Position numbers and translations under genes: made by a program
Source of the DNA: Bidens hawaiensis
Taxonomy: Eukaryota; Streptophyta; Magnoliopsida; Asterales; Asteraceae
Assembly: GCA_021521415.1 (NCBI GenBank)
Contig: JAIQDT010000304.1
Span: 620,001 to 684,000 of the forward strand
Length of the DNA: 64,000 nucleotides
Direction: 5' to 3'
Shown: one piece after another, positions 35,702 through 47,156 of the stretch
How positions within the stretch are numbered: the stretch's first letter is position 1
Layout of the letters: each line of letters begins with the position of its first letter
The notes under the pieces: model-generated
Told to the model about the DNA's origin: nothing
The model's database searches: none
The model's input: the letters and a program-made list of their open reading frames with translations, nothing else

Positions 35702-37491
35702 ATGGCATCAAGAGCCGCTTATAAGATTACATGCTTCAAAATGGGTTCTAAAGTGCTCGGGTTTGATGATATTATTTACCATTTTGGCCGAGAACTTTAG
35801 GCCTTTTGGTTGCCCCTTGGTTTTTCAAGTTTGTACCACACATGCATGTGGTAAAATCTGGAAAAACTGGTCATTTGGATGACGATTTGTTTGGACAAAA
35901 ATCTGGGTTTTTCCAGCTTTGGCCGAGAACCTTTGGTTGGAAACCATGGCTCTCGGACTAGCCAAAAACACCCAGAAGGCCATTTCTCGGTTTGGCCGAG
36001 AACTCATGGTTGGGAACCATGAGATTTCGGTTTACCGAAAACATGTTCTCAGTTGGACCAAGAACTCATGTTGTGAATCATAGTTCTCGGTTTGACCGAA
36101 AACTAGTTCTCGGTGTTGACCGAGAACAATAGGTTCTCGGTGAACCAAAGGTTTCGAGCCGAAAACTCTGAAGCTTTGGTCTTGGCCGAGAACTATGTGT
36201 TCTCTGTTTTAGGTCGAGAACTAAGGGTATAAAGGGGAACCATTTTAGTCAAAGGTCGACCTGTTTGGTCAAAGGTAGACCTGCTTGTGTTGGATTTTCA
36301 TAACCTAGCCTATGATCTTGTGTATATTAAAGAGACTTGTTTTGATTTATGCATTTGGTTGTAAAATTCTTTATTCGGGTTTGTAATCTGTTTATTCTTT
36401 CAAATGTTTTGTAATAATAAGTAGAATAGTTGTATTTCTTTTATTAGACAAAATGTATTAGGATATATTTTATAAAAGGAGATGCAACTACAACACCATT
36501 TTGGTTGGAGCCCAAGTGGAAGCCCAAGTAAAGAAGAAGGATCACAACAAGATGTGAACACTTGAAGCATAAGGATGCGGAGTCAAGTGGGAGTTCACCA
36601 TCTTATACCTTGTGTCATGCTCGTCCCTTAGTAGAGACCTTATGACACACTTGTTTCGGTCAACAAGTATTGTCAAATTTTAGGTGGCTAAGGTTATGGA
36701 CATGTGATTGTATTTATGCTTATGCTTGTGTGGTTGATTTATGTTTATTGTTTTATCATGTTTGGATGTTAATAATTAAAATCGACAACTAGCATAAAAG
36801 TGATTCCTTTGAAATTATTAAGTTATAAAATTGGTTTTATTAACTATTAATGATTTAAAAATAAAATGGGTTTTATTAAAAGTAATTTGAAAAATTGGTT
36901 TTCAAGGGTACCATACATTTGAATGCATGCAAATGGAAGGTACATTAAATAGTTTTCCAATATAGAATTTTGAAAACTTGAATCCCTTTTGAGAACAAGT
37001 TAAACACCATCCTTTTATACGACACTCGAGTCACTTGGAGACTTAATGTGGGATAAAGGTCACCTAACCATATTTAAGAAAACTTGTGATCTTGAGGTGA
37101 ATTTACAATACTTGTGGAATAAAGGTCACATAACCACATGTATATGTAAACTCACGCGTGTGTGTAAGTAGACGACTTGATTTGGAAACCATGTGAATAG
37201 GCTCACCGAAGCAAGGCGTACAAAGGTGTTGATGGGATTAAACATGCCAACTAAACATATGTTGTTTAACCAATCCTATTAAACTAGAAGTTGCAAAGGG
37301 TTGCAATCGTCAAACGTTGACTACCTTGTTAATTTGAATAGTGGGATAAAGGTTACCTAACTACAATTTGAATGAAACGTTGGGTTCTAGATTTTAATCA
37401 TTAATTGTCTTGGAGACATTAAAGGGTATTAACGATTAAAATTTATTGATATCGAAAATACTAAATTGAACTTTGTTAAATTCTTTTATAG
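35702..37491 (+). other. Leader of C with hairpin array and three-fold 19-nt motif
   Basis: Primer-binding site ATGGCATCAAGAGCC at 35702-35716. Hairpin stems of the GTTCTCGG/CCGAGAAC and ATGGTT/AACCAT types at about 35919-36235. The motif TGGGATAAAGGTCACCTAA occurs at 37049, 37115 (two changes) and 37342 (one change). No frame of note. Confidence 0.8.
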
Positions 37492-38637
37492 ATGGCCGCA
37501 AACAATCCACAAAACGCTATTATCCCACCCATGTATACCTTATCACTAAGATCCATTCTGGATAAGGATCATCTGAACTATAATAATTTCATGGACTGGT
37601 ATCGAAACTTGAGAATTGTTCTCAAGAAAGAGAAGAAGTCCTACATTTTGGACGATTCTATTCCCGATGAACCCGATGTCAACAACTTGGATGCCTACGC
37701 GGATTGGTTAAAATACACCGAGGATTCGGTGCAAGTTTCTTGCCTCATGTTGGGAGCAATGATTCCCGAGATGAAAAAGGATTTCGAGAATCATGGGGCA
37801 TATGACATGATTACCCAGCTTAAGGAAATGTTCCTTTCTCAAGCTAAGGTGGAACGCTTCGAAACGGTTCAAGCGTTTCATGCATGTCGTATGGAAGAAA
37901 CCCAATCTGTCTCATCTTATGTACTTAAGATGAAAAGCCACATTGATCGGCTTGAACGGCTTAATTTTCCCATCTCAAGAGAGTTAGCCACGGATTTGAT
38001 CCTCAATGACTTAACTAAAAGTTTTGAAACGTTCGTCATGAATTATAACATGAATGGATGGGACAAAAGCATTGGTGAGCTTCACGCAAAGCTTAAGACA
38101 GCCGAAGCCGGCATGGGTAAACATGTTTTACCCGTTCTTTCAATCAATGAGGGTGGCTTGAAGAAGACCCATCACCTGGAACCAAAGTCAAAGGTTGTCG
38201 TTGGTAAGGGGCAAGTCAAGAAGGGGTTCAATCGAAAGGCAAAGGCGGAACCAAAACCTAAGAAGCTAAAGGTTAGCGCTGAGGATCCGTGCTTTGGTTG
38301 TGGAGAGATAGGTCACTGGTTGAGAAATTGTCCGACCTATCTCAAGGATTTGAAAGCTAAGAGGGATGCGGGGCAAACCTCAGGTACAACTTTCATGATG
38401 CATATTGATCTTAATATTATTTCTTATAACACATGTGTATTGGATACCGGATGTGGAACTCATATATGCAATTCATTGCAAGAGTTCAAAAGAAGAAATG
38501 ATTTCAAGAAAGGAGATATTAGTCTCTTCATGGGCAATGGAGCAAAGGTTGACGTCCAAGCCCGAGGAGATTATGTTTTGAAGCTTCCCAATGGTTTGGA
38601 AGTTCTATTGAAAAACATTTGTACTCCCCGAGTTTGA
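37492..38637 (+). pseudogene. gag: gag and protease of copia element C
   Basis: 381 codons are still open. The capsid part starts MAANNPQNAI and contains NFMDWYRNLRIVLKKEKKSY, typical of a copia gag. The basic nucleocapsid has one zinc knuckle CFGCGEIGHWLRNC at about 38290-38331. The protease begins with VLDTGCGTHIC near 38440, with the catalytic DTG intact. The frame ends at 38637 because one base is missing near 38622 within the conserved LLKNI region, so integrase continues in another frame. It is the best-preserved gag of the three family members here. Confidence 0.88.
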
Positions 38638-41463
38638 CTAGGAATATTATCTCTGTTTTTGTATTAAGACAATTTGGTTTTGATTTGAAGTTTGTTAACA
38701 ATGGTATTTATGTTTTCATGAATAATGTCCTTTATTTTTAAAGAGATGCCGTCTAATTTCATTTATGAATTAGTTCATGATAATACATCCATTGATAACT
38801 CGTAATACTAAGCTAACACCAAAAGACTCAAATTGGATTTGAGTGATACTTTTCTTTGGCATTGTCGCCTTGGTCACATAAACAAGATCGCATTAATACA
38901 CTTCAAAAGAATGGTCTTTTGGAAGCGAATGATGATTCATTTTATAAATGTGATTCTTGTTTATTGGGCAATATGAACAAGGAGCCCTTTAGTGGAACTA
39001 ATGAAAGGGCAAAAGACTTATTAGGTATCATACATTCGGATGTGTGTGGTCCTTTTAAGATAAAGACAAGGAATGGTGAATGATACTTCATTACCTTTAC
39101 CGACGATTATAGCCGCTATGGGTATGTGTTCTTGTTAAGACACAAAGATGAAGCCTTTGAAATGTTCAAAGTCTTCCAAAATGAAGTACAAAATCAACTC
39201 AACAAAACAATCAAAGTACTATGTTCCGATAGAGGAGGTGAATACCTCAATGATGCGTTTCTAGATCATCTTAGGAGTTGTGGGATTGTCTCACAACTTA
39301 CTCCACTTAGAACACCGCAACATAATGGTGTGTCCGAGAGGAGGAATCGAACTTTATTGGATATGGTTTGATCCATGATGGCTAGAAGCACATTACCTCT
39401 ATCATTTTGGGGTTTTGCATTGATCACCGCATCCCGTATTCTAAATATGGCACCAACCAAGAAAGTGGATAGGACACCTTTTGAAATATGGCATGGAAGG
39501 GTTCCATAATTATCATATTTAAAGGTATGGGGTTGAGAGGGTTATGTCAAAAACAATACCCAAAACAAGCTCGAAAGCCGATCCACTAAGTGTATCTTTG
39601 TAGGATATCCCAAAGTGTTTATTGCACGAAAGGCTGAGTTCTTGGAAAAAAGTTTCCTTATGTATGGAACTGATTGAACTGTGGAACTCGAGGAGGATCG
39701 AGAACCACAAGCCGAAACACGTTTGGTTGACACTAGCAATAAACAAGAGTTTGTTGATGATGATCAAATGGTTGATCAAAACACACAAAACGTTCGCAAG
39801 TCTGGAAGAACTAGCACCCCACCTGAAAGATATGGATTTTTCATGGATGGATGCTACATGGTGGATTCGGATGAACCCACCACATACTGAGATGCAATGT
39901 CACAATCTGATTATGATAAATGGCTGGAAGCCATGAATGTAGAGATGCAATGCTTGCATGATAACCAAGTATGGGACATGGTCGTAGCACCTCTAAATTC
40001 CAAACTGGTTGGAAGTAAGTGGGTTTTCAAGAAGAAAACTGATATGCATGGAAAATTGGATACTTATAAAGCTAGACTTGTAGCAAAGGGTTTCACTTAA
40101 ACTCAAGGGGTTGATTATGATGAAACTTTCTCGCCCGTGGCGATGCTAAAGTCTATAAGGATATCGTTTTCCATAGCCGCATATTATGACTATGAGATAT
40201 GGCAAATGGATGTCAAAACCACTTTTCTAAATGGACAACTTGAGGAAGATGTCTATAAGGTTTAGCCTGAAGGTTTTGTTGATCCACAACATCCTAATAA
40301 GGTATGTAAGTTAAAGAAATCAATCTATGGATTGAAGCAAGCATCTAGAAGTTGGAATCCCCGTTTTGATGATAAAGTTAACAAATTTGGGTTAATCAAA
40401 AACACTGATGAAGCTTGTGTGTATAATAAAGCTAGTGGGAGCATCATTATCTTTCTGGTATTATAGGTCGATTGCATATTACTATTTGAAAATGACATTC
40501 CAACCATGGAAGGTATAAAAGCCTGGCTTGGAAGTTGCTTTTCCATTAAGGATCTTGGTTAAGCCGCCTATATTCTGGGAATAAGGATCTATATGGATAG
40601 ATCAAGGTGGTTAATAGGTTTGAATCAAAGTTCAAACATTGACAAAATCTTGAAAATGTTCAAGATGGAAAACTCTAAGAAAGGTTTGGTACCTATTCAA
40701 AGAGGAACAATATTGAGTGCTTCTCAATGTCCAAGCTCAAAGGATGAGCAAGACAAAATGAGTGGAATCCCATATGCGTCAGCTATAGGATCTATCATGT
40801 ATGCCATGATATGCACTAGACCGGATGTGTCATGCGCTTTAAGCATGACAAGTAGATATCAACAAAATCCAGGAACTAGCCATTGGATGGCAGTTAAGAG
40901 CATATTGAAATATCTTAGGAGGATTAAGGATATGGTGAGGAGGAACTCGTTGTAAAGGGTTACACGGATGCGAGTTTCCAAACTGATCTAGATGATTCCC
41001 GATCACAATCGGGATATGTCTTCGTTCTAAATGGTGGTGTTGTCTCATGGAATCAGAATACATCGCCGCCTCCTTGGCAGCTCAAGAAGCTGCGTGGATT
41101 AGAAAGTTCATTGCCGACCTAGGGGTAGTCCATACCATTCAGGACCCTCTAGAAATCTTTAGTGATAACGAGGGTGCGATTGCTCAAATCAAGGAACCCC
41201 GTGCACATCAAAAGACTAGGAACATTGAGCGGAGATTCAACTACATAAGGGATGAAGTTGAAAAAGGAAAGATATGTATTAGCAAAGTTCACACTGATCA
41301 AAACATTGCGGATCCACTCACGAAGCTACTTAAAATGCCGAAGCATGAGGGTCATACTTGCGCCTTAGGACTTCGATATTCTAGTGATTGGATTTTATCA
41401 AAATTTTGTATTTGGAAATCGGAACAATTTTATTTTAACTCAATCATATGGTCATGTTCTTGA
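38638..41463 (+). pseudogene. pol: Integrase, RT and RNase H of copia element C, degraded
   Basis: Integrase pieces: zinc-binding region (WHCRLGH, CDSCLLGN; 38856-39083), core with FTDDYSRYGYVFL, then SDRGGEYLNDAFLDHL near 39230 and NRTLLDMV. RT pieces: GRTSTPPERYGFF linker, KLVGSKWVFKKKTDMHGKLDTYKARLVAKGFT (read to a stop near 40100), [13 protein letters not shown] near 40320. The catalytic YVDD is destroyed: the tyrosine codon is a stop and the last Asp reads Cys (near 40466). RNase H runs 40593-41400 (SALSMTSRYQQNPG-like, MESEYIAASLAAQEAAWI, SDNEGAI). More than eight stops or shifts. Confidence 0.87.
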
Positions 41464-42161
41464 GTTATGTTCCATTTTAGCATGTTTAAATCCGTGAATA
41501 ATTTGATTATTCTAAATGTCCGTAGTCGATCATAGTTGTGGGAACAAATATGAAAGTAAGACTATTATGAACTTGGATTTGTAGATATTCATGAGGTATG
41601 AATATAGAAAAGGGTTTGCTGCCAAGGCTCATAGATATTTATGAGATAAATATTGGACCGACCCGCTCTCAAATTTACTGCATGGAATCCTTGTGATATG
41701 TGATCATAAGTAAATTTTAGTAAAGGCGAACATCATAGTATCCTCCGAACTGAGATTCATATTGTGTCATGATATTCACCAACTATTATACTTTGACTTA
41801 GTTCTTCGCTGCTCTGAAATATGTCAGTACATAAGGCTAAGCTCAAGTATAGTACAAGGTGATAGTGAGAGACGTATGTAGTCAATAGGGGATTTGTCCC
41901 TCTTATTCGTTGAGAATTAAATGTCTAAGGCCTGATTAGTTAAATCAACAGAGGATGATCACTCTGTGTCTCTGGATTTAACATGACATTTGTGGCAAAA
42001 GGATAAATGATAGTTTCACCTAAATCATATTCAAGTAAGGGATATGAAGGGGATGATGTTATTGAATGGCACTTCGTCATGCGTATTAGGGATTCAAACC
42101 ATTGTTAGGCAGTATTTGCTATTTGCATCAATCTTCTATGTATCTTGTACAAGTGGGAGAT
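41464..42161 (+). other. 3' untranslated region and polypurine tract of C
   Basis: Homologous to those of A and B. It ends in AGTGGGAGAT directly before the LTR. Confidence 0.75.
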
Positions 42162-42953
42162 TGTTGGAATCGATCTTCCCAAGTCACATATTAGAGTTGA
42201 TGTGGCTAGTACGTGATGATCCAAGTCGGGTCATACCCAATATCAAGCTACACAAACGCCACGATAATTATTAAGTAATAATAATCAACACTTATAATAT
42301 TTAGAAAATGGGTTTTCTAATTATTTGCTTTTGTGTGTTAAATAAGTTATTTGGATAATTTATATTTGAGGAATGTTATTTATTTGGATAAATAGCTTAT
42401 GTGTATATGCAAAAATAATACAAAATTGAGTTTGGGGTTTTGGGGGGAAAACCCAAAAAGGGCTGGCTCCTCCCCCCCCCCCCCCCCCCCTCTCTCTCCT
42501 TTTGTATTATTCCAACAACATGCAAGAGTGTTGGTTGGGAGATCACAATTCTTGGGTAAATCATCTTACACTTTCTCTCACACACACCAATTCTCTCCAC
42601 TCTTTCTCTCGGCCGAAAACCAAAAGAAGAAGAAGGAGATTGCAAGAAGTGTAAGATCCCTAGCAACTTGGTGTTTGTTGATTAGCTCATTGGGTATTCA
42701 AGCTTGAGGTTTCCTCCATTGGAAGCTTGCCATTCATTCTCATGCATCCTCTTTAATTTCGGACTTGAAGGTATGTATGTTAACACCCTATGGTTGTGTT
42801 TTGATAGCTTGATAATCGTATATGGATCCTGGATTGGGTTGAACATAAACGGGTTTATGTGTAATGGTTAACAAGATTTAAAACTTAATTCCCGCTGTGT
42901 TTTCGTTAATAAATGGTTATTTTGGACTTTGATAATCTTGCTAAAATCCAACA
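42162..42953 (+). repeat. 3' LTR of C (792 bp)
   Basis: TGTTGGAATCGATC to AAATCCAACA. It contains a run of 19 C (42472-42490) followed by TC repeats, and a donor-like GAAGGTATGT near 42770, about 12 bases before the point at which the 5' LTRs of B and C are cut. Confidence 0.87.
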
Positions 42954-43430
42954 ACTATAACATAAGTTATTAGGACACTTTGTAGTGAAGTCATAAATGT
43001 TCGGTGTTATTGGACTCTTTGTAGTCGAAGTCATATAAGAACATAACTTAATAGGACATTTAACACTAGGGTCTTGTAACTTAAACCTTTATAAGACTCT
43101 TAATCATTGTGGTGTTATTATAATACACCGTAATAGAACATTTGATATTTGAGTCATAAAACATTTGTTTTATAGGACGTTTATTCACTGAAGTTTTATT
43201 ATAACATAACTTAACAAGACAATTAACACTTGAGTCTTATAACTTTAATATTTATAAGACACTTAATCATTGTGGCGTTATTATAATACACCTTAATGGG
43301 ACATTGATATTTGAGTCATAAAACATATGTTTTATAGGGCGCTTATTCGCTAAAATTTTATTATAACATAACTTACCAGGACACTTGACACTTGAGTCTT
43401 ATAACTTTAACCTTTATAGAAAGCTTAATC
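42954..43430. repeat. Subterminal tandem repeat of the CACTA element, left
   Basis: Units of about 163 bp starting with ACATAACTTA at 43041, 43204 and 43366 (the last cut at 43430). They contain GGACATTTA and GTCTTATAA boxes of the type bound by CACTA accessory proteins. Confidence 0.75.
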
Positions 43431-43742
43431 CACTACAAATAGAATGTCATTTAGTGACACACGTTTTTTAGGGCATTTAGCTTTTGGGCCACTAATTTTG
43501 GTTTTAATGGCACTTTGTGTATGCCACATTTGATTAGCTTACACTTTTAATGGCATTTAGCATTTGTGTCATTAAAATTTAGGTTTAATGGAACTTTATG
43601 TATGTCATATTTGCTTGGCACACAATTTTAGTGACATTTAGTACTTGTGTCACTAAAATTTAGGTATTTAATGGCATTGTGTGTATGCCATATTTTGTTA
43701 GCAACATTTATAGTGGCATTTAGCATTTGTGTCATGTATATT
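43431..43742. mobile_element. Second CACTA terminus with 80-bp subterminal repeats
   Basis: CACTACAAATAGAATGTC begins directly where the first subterminal array stops. It is followed by about four 80-82-bp units with GGCATTTAGC boxes (43473, 43553, 43633, 43715). No matching right end is visible. Confidence 0.6.
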
Positions 43743-43900
43743 CACTACTAGAAAATATGCCTTTAATAGCATGCATACTATGACACACGCTATTTTTTGA
43801 CGTGCAAAAACGTGTGTCATAAAAAAGTGTCATATTTAAAAGATTCATGTCATGCGTTTTTGTATGTGATTGTTTAGGTGTCATAATAGAAAAAAATAGA
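43743..43900. mobile_element. Third CACTA-like terminus
   Basis: CACTACTAGAAAATATGCC, followed by GACACACGCTATTTTTTGACG and an inverted-looking AAACGTGTGTC. No partner found; probably a relic nested or fused with its neighbours. Confidence 0.5.
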
Positions 43901-43989
43901 AAAATGGTGAGTACATATACACAATAAGCGTGCCATCTCTGAATGGAACTGATTATATTTTCATAATCTATTTATATGTATCTCATATC

Positions 43990-44290
43990 CCTTCATTAAC
44001 ACTAATTTTCATCCCATATGGCGGCCAACTCTGACGCAAACTTCATCGCGTTTAGCTCCGGTCACCATCACCGGCAAACTCCTTCGCAGACGTCACTTGA
44101 TGCAATCGTCTCCTCTCCAAATCATCAATCTTCATCATCTTCTTCTTTCTCCCCTAATTCGTGATCTTTAGCCAGATGCATGTGTCTATCTTCTCTCATT
44201 ACCTTCTAGCCGCCGAGCACAACACCGGCCACAACCACTGATTTCGCTCCTCGATGTTTCGCCAATAGGTATGGAAGATATAGCAGATTC
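43990..44290 (+). pseudogene. Gene-like first exon inside the CACTA element
   Basis: GC-richer than its surroundings, with an open frame of 48 codons (44018-44164, MAANSDANFIAF start, then serine-rich) and a donor-like AATAGGTATGG near 44269. A possible further exon with a TTTATGCAG acceptor lies at about 45145-45200. No known domain. It may be the transcribed leader of the transposon gene or a captured host fragment. Confidence 0.4.
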
Positions 44291-45737
44291 ATCTTCAAAA
44301 ACTAGGGTTTCACAATTTACAATTTTTTAGCTGATTATAGCTCTTTTTTCTTAAATTTTAACAATTATTTCATTAATTGGTGGTATGTTAATATAGTATT
44401 GGATCTGTTAGTTGTTCATTAGCTTTCTTTGATTAATTACACCAGATTAGGCTAAATTTGGCTTAAATGCGTGAATATTAGTTTTCCTGTTTTTGATTTC
44501 CTTTACATTTTAGATATCCGTTTCAATATCTAATGGCCATGGATATGTGAAATTTGAATGTCCAAATTTCGGATATCCATGTTATTGGATATGGATTTGG
44601 ACAGTGAAATTCACCATTTGAAGTTTCGGATATCCGAAACTTCGGATATCTGATTTTGAACACCCCTATTTGAAGCTCTTGTTTAGGTTCAGTGTGTGTT
44701 TTTTTAATGCTTTCTATATTTGAGTTGGTCAATTTTTAATGATCTTGTGGTTTAGCTAACAAATTGAGGATATGTTAACAAGTGTTATGTTTAATTGTTG
44801 TTATTGTTGGGCTCACCTATTTTGTACGAGGATATGGCTCTGTGTGTGTTATAAAGCTTGGAAGTTTGTTTATGTTTAATGTTTTAATGGCTTCAAAACA
44901 TAATGTATTAATGTGACTAGTAATCATTTTTGAAAACAAACACATTTTTTTACTATTAGCTATATATCTTTTGATAAGGTTCACAAATGAACTTTGAGAA
45001 TTTTAAACAGTTCATCATGCTGCTTTGTTATCTATTTCTTCCTTTGTTAAATAAAGTTTAGCCAGTAACGTATATATGTTCTTTTTTATAATTAATATAT
45101 TTTTGATAACTTGATTTTTTTTTTTTTTTGTTTTATTTATGCAGGTACAGTTACAACCTGAACCTGTAATGCTTGAAGCTCGAGATAGCTTGCAGCAAAT
45201 GGTTGGTATTGTTGTAATTTTTAATTTTATTTTTATAAGTTTTGGGTATGGAAAACCCAATCCTTTAACCTAAATTATATTACTAATAGGAATGTATGAG
45301 CTCATATGGACTAACTCTTCATAGTTATTATGAGACACAACCAAAGTGTAATAAAGTTTTTAGAAAGTTTAATTGGTTAGAACATTTGAATATATGTAGG
45401 TACATAATTAAAATTAAACTTGATGAACTACCTCATGATGGTTACTAAATTAATCAACAAAGCATGCATGGACTAATATGTAAATTGATCAACCTGATCA
45501 AAGCATCATTGTTACTGCTTAGCAAAACAATCTAACTAAGCCAATGCTATACAAAACCAATGGAACAACAACCAAACCACAACAGCGCGTTGGGAAACAC
45601 TAGTTTATAATAAATTATAATTATTAATTTTCTTGTAACTTATGTGAGTATATAGGTTCTTGTTGATTTGGCTGAGCTTCAAGATTGAAGTAAGATGGTA
45701 CTACTTTTGTGGTCCTTATATCACAGAGTTACTTGAG

Positions 45738-45773
<36 letters not shown>

Positions 45774-45949
45774 TTTGGCTTATGAATATATGGTTTTTGG
45801 ATAATTCTGCAGAGAGTAAATGATTTCGTCAAAAGTAAGAGTTAATCCAATTCCTTATATCACATAATGGACTTAAGTGTTAAAAGTGAATTTAATCCAA
45901 TTCCTCAGTTTCTTGTTGATATGAGGGTATAATGGTCATAGCATAGTTA
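44291..45949. other. CACTA interior, mostly noncoding
   Basis: AT-rich intron-like sequence. It holds a short segment with several GGATATC/GATATCC palindromes (44515-44660) and a TTA microsatellite (45739-45772). No supported gene. Confidence 0.5.
45739..45772. repeat. TTA microsatellite
   Basis: About eleven uninterrupted TTA/ATT units. Confidence 0.9.
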
Positions 45950-46648
45950 CCTAATTCGCTACCCTAGCCGCGAATTTCGTACTGGATCGGTTCGTACCAA
46001 ATAGGAATTCGAAAGAGAATTCAATCGCTTTGGTTCGGCGTTCCAATTAAGCCCGATTCGGCGATCCAAATCCACATCATGCGCCGAACCTACGCAATTG
46101 AAATCGCTGTTTTTGGAGGATCTTGAAGATGTGGACGATGTTGATTCAATTTCATTTCGATCCGATCGTTGTTGATTCTGCAAATTAGGTTAATGGACAT
46201 TTTTAGTGTTAAATGTTGAAAAGTGTAACCGAAAGAAGAAGAACGAAGAAGACGGAGGAGAAAGAGCGGCGGCTTGAATGTCTGGTTGATATTTTTAGGG
46301 TTTTAGATATTTTAATATTCAACATTCTTTACATTTAGTCCCTGAAATTTATAAACTCTTACATAAAAGCTATTAAAAAGTATAAAATTAGTTTGTTATT
46401 TTAGCAATTTACCTCCTTTTACATTTGATACTTAAGCTTATACTTTTATGCATAAAAAGTATTAAATGAACATTATATATACAAATTATAAATAGGTATT
46501 TTTTTTGTTTGGGTACATCGAACCGAACTACATGGTACACTATACCGGTTCGTACCAAAATGAGTCTACCCTTCCGTACCGATTATGTTAGACTTAGCGA
46601 ATTGCGTACCCGATCCACGCACCCGTACTGGAACGAACCACGAATTAG
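45950..46648. mobile_element. Possible DNA-transposon relic or MITE with TTA duplication
   Basis: Short imperfect inverted ends (CCTAATTCGCTACC on the left; ACTAATTCGTGG reading inward from the right) and TTA on both sides (45947-45949, 46649-46651), as in PIF/Harbinger elements. The interior has CGGTTCGTACCAAA in both halves (near 45988 and 46545), both in direct orientation. No transposase frame. Confidence 0.45.
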
Positions 46649-46651
46649 TTA

Positions 46652-47156
46652 ATTATGGGTCATAGTATGAAACGTTCTAGTGTTCCACCTGTTACGTCGT
46701 CATCTTTCTCCATTGTAACCAGTGGACCTCCACGTTTACGAGTATTTTTCTATAAAATCTTTAGTGTTCCACATTTCGTAAGTTATCTTTTGTACTTCAG
46801 AAATATGCTAAAAGCAATACGTACGTCACTATATTTTGCATAAAGTACATGGTCAAAAGGAGGATTAGTATGTAATTTGGATACTTTGTTAGACTTAGGA
46901 TATGTAGAAGCTGTGAAATAGAGGTAAATCTTTAGCTTGTAGACTCATCCAAAAATTTATTGTAAGTGGGTGATTAAATAACGGTTACATTGGGCTACAC
47001 TAGAAAACAACAATGTATATTGATTTTTTATTTTCAGATTATTTTTTCTATAAAATGTTAGTCTGCTAGTGTAAAACCTTCTTTTTTTGTTAAATGATTT
47101 TTGCACTATAATGACTCGAGTTTAATATATAACTGTTTTTGAAAATTAAAATCTAG
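46652..47156. other. CACTA interior, noncoding
   Basis: AT-rich, no frame or repeat I can support. Confidence 0.4.

Larger units (their letters stand above)
28082..42953. mobile_element. Head-to-head copia pair B (minus) and C (plus), a 14.9 kb inverted repeat
   Basis: B runs leftward and C rightward from a shared centre at 35523-35533. Each arm has leader, gag, pol, 3' untranslated region and a complete 3' LTR, but only the last 170 bp of its 5' LTR. The two internal regions are each 6460 bp (28896-35355 and 35702-42161). The outer ends are TGTTGGG on the left and CCAACA on the right, so the whole pair looks like one inserted unit, flanked by a shared CTAT four-mer (28077-28080 and 42955-42958) rather than a clean five. 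Confidence 0.85.

Noticed and set aside
28082..42953. The inverted repeat as a sequencing chimera (read folded back on itself)
   Set aside because: A fold-back artefact gives near-identical arms. B and C differ by many substitutions, have different stops, different gag linkers and different LTR variants.
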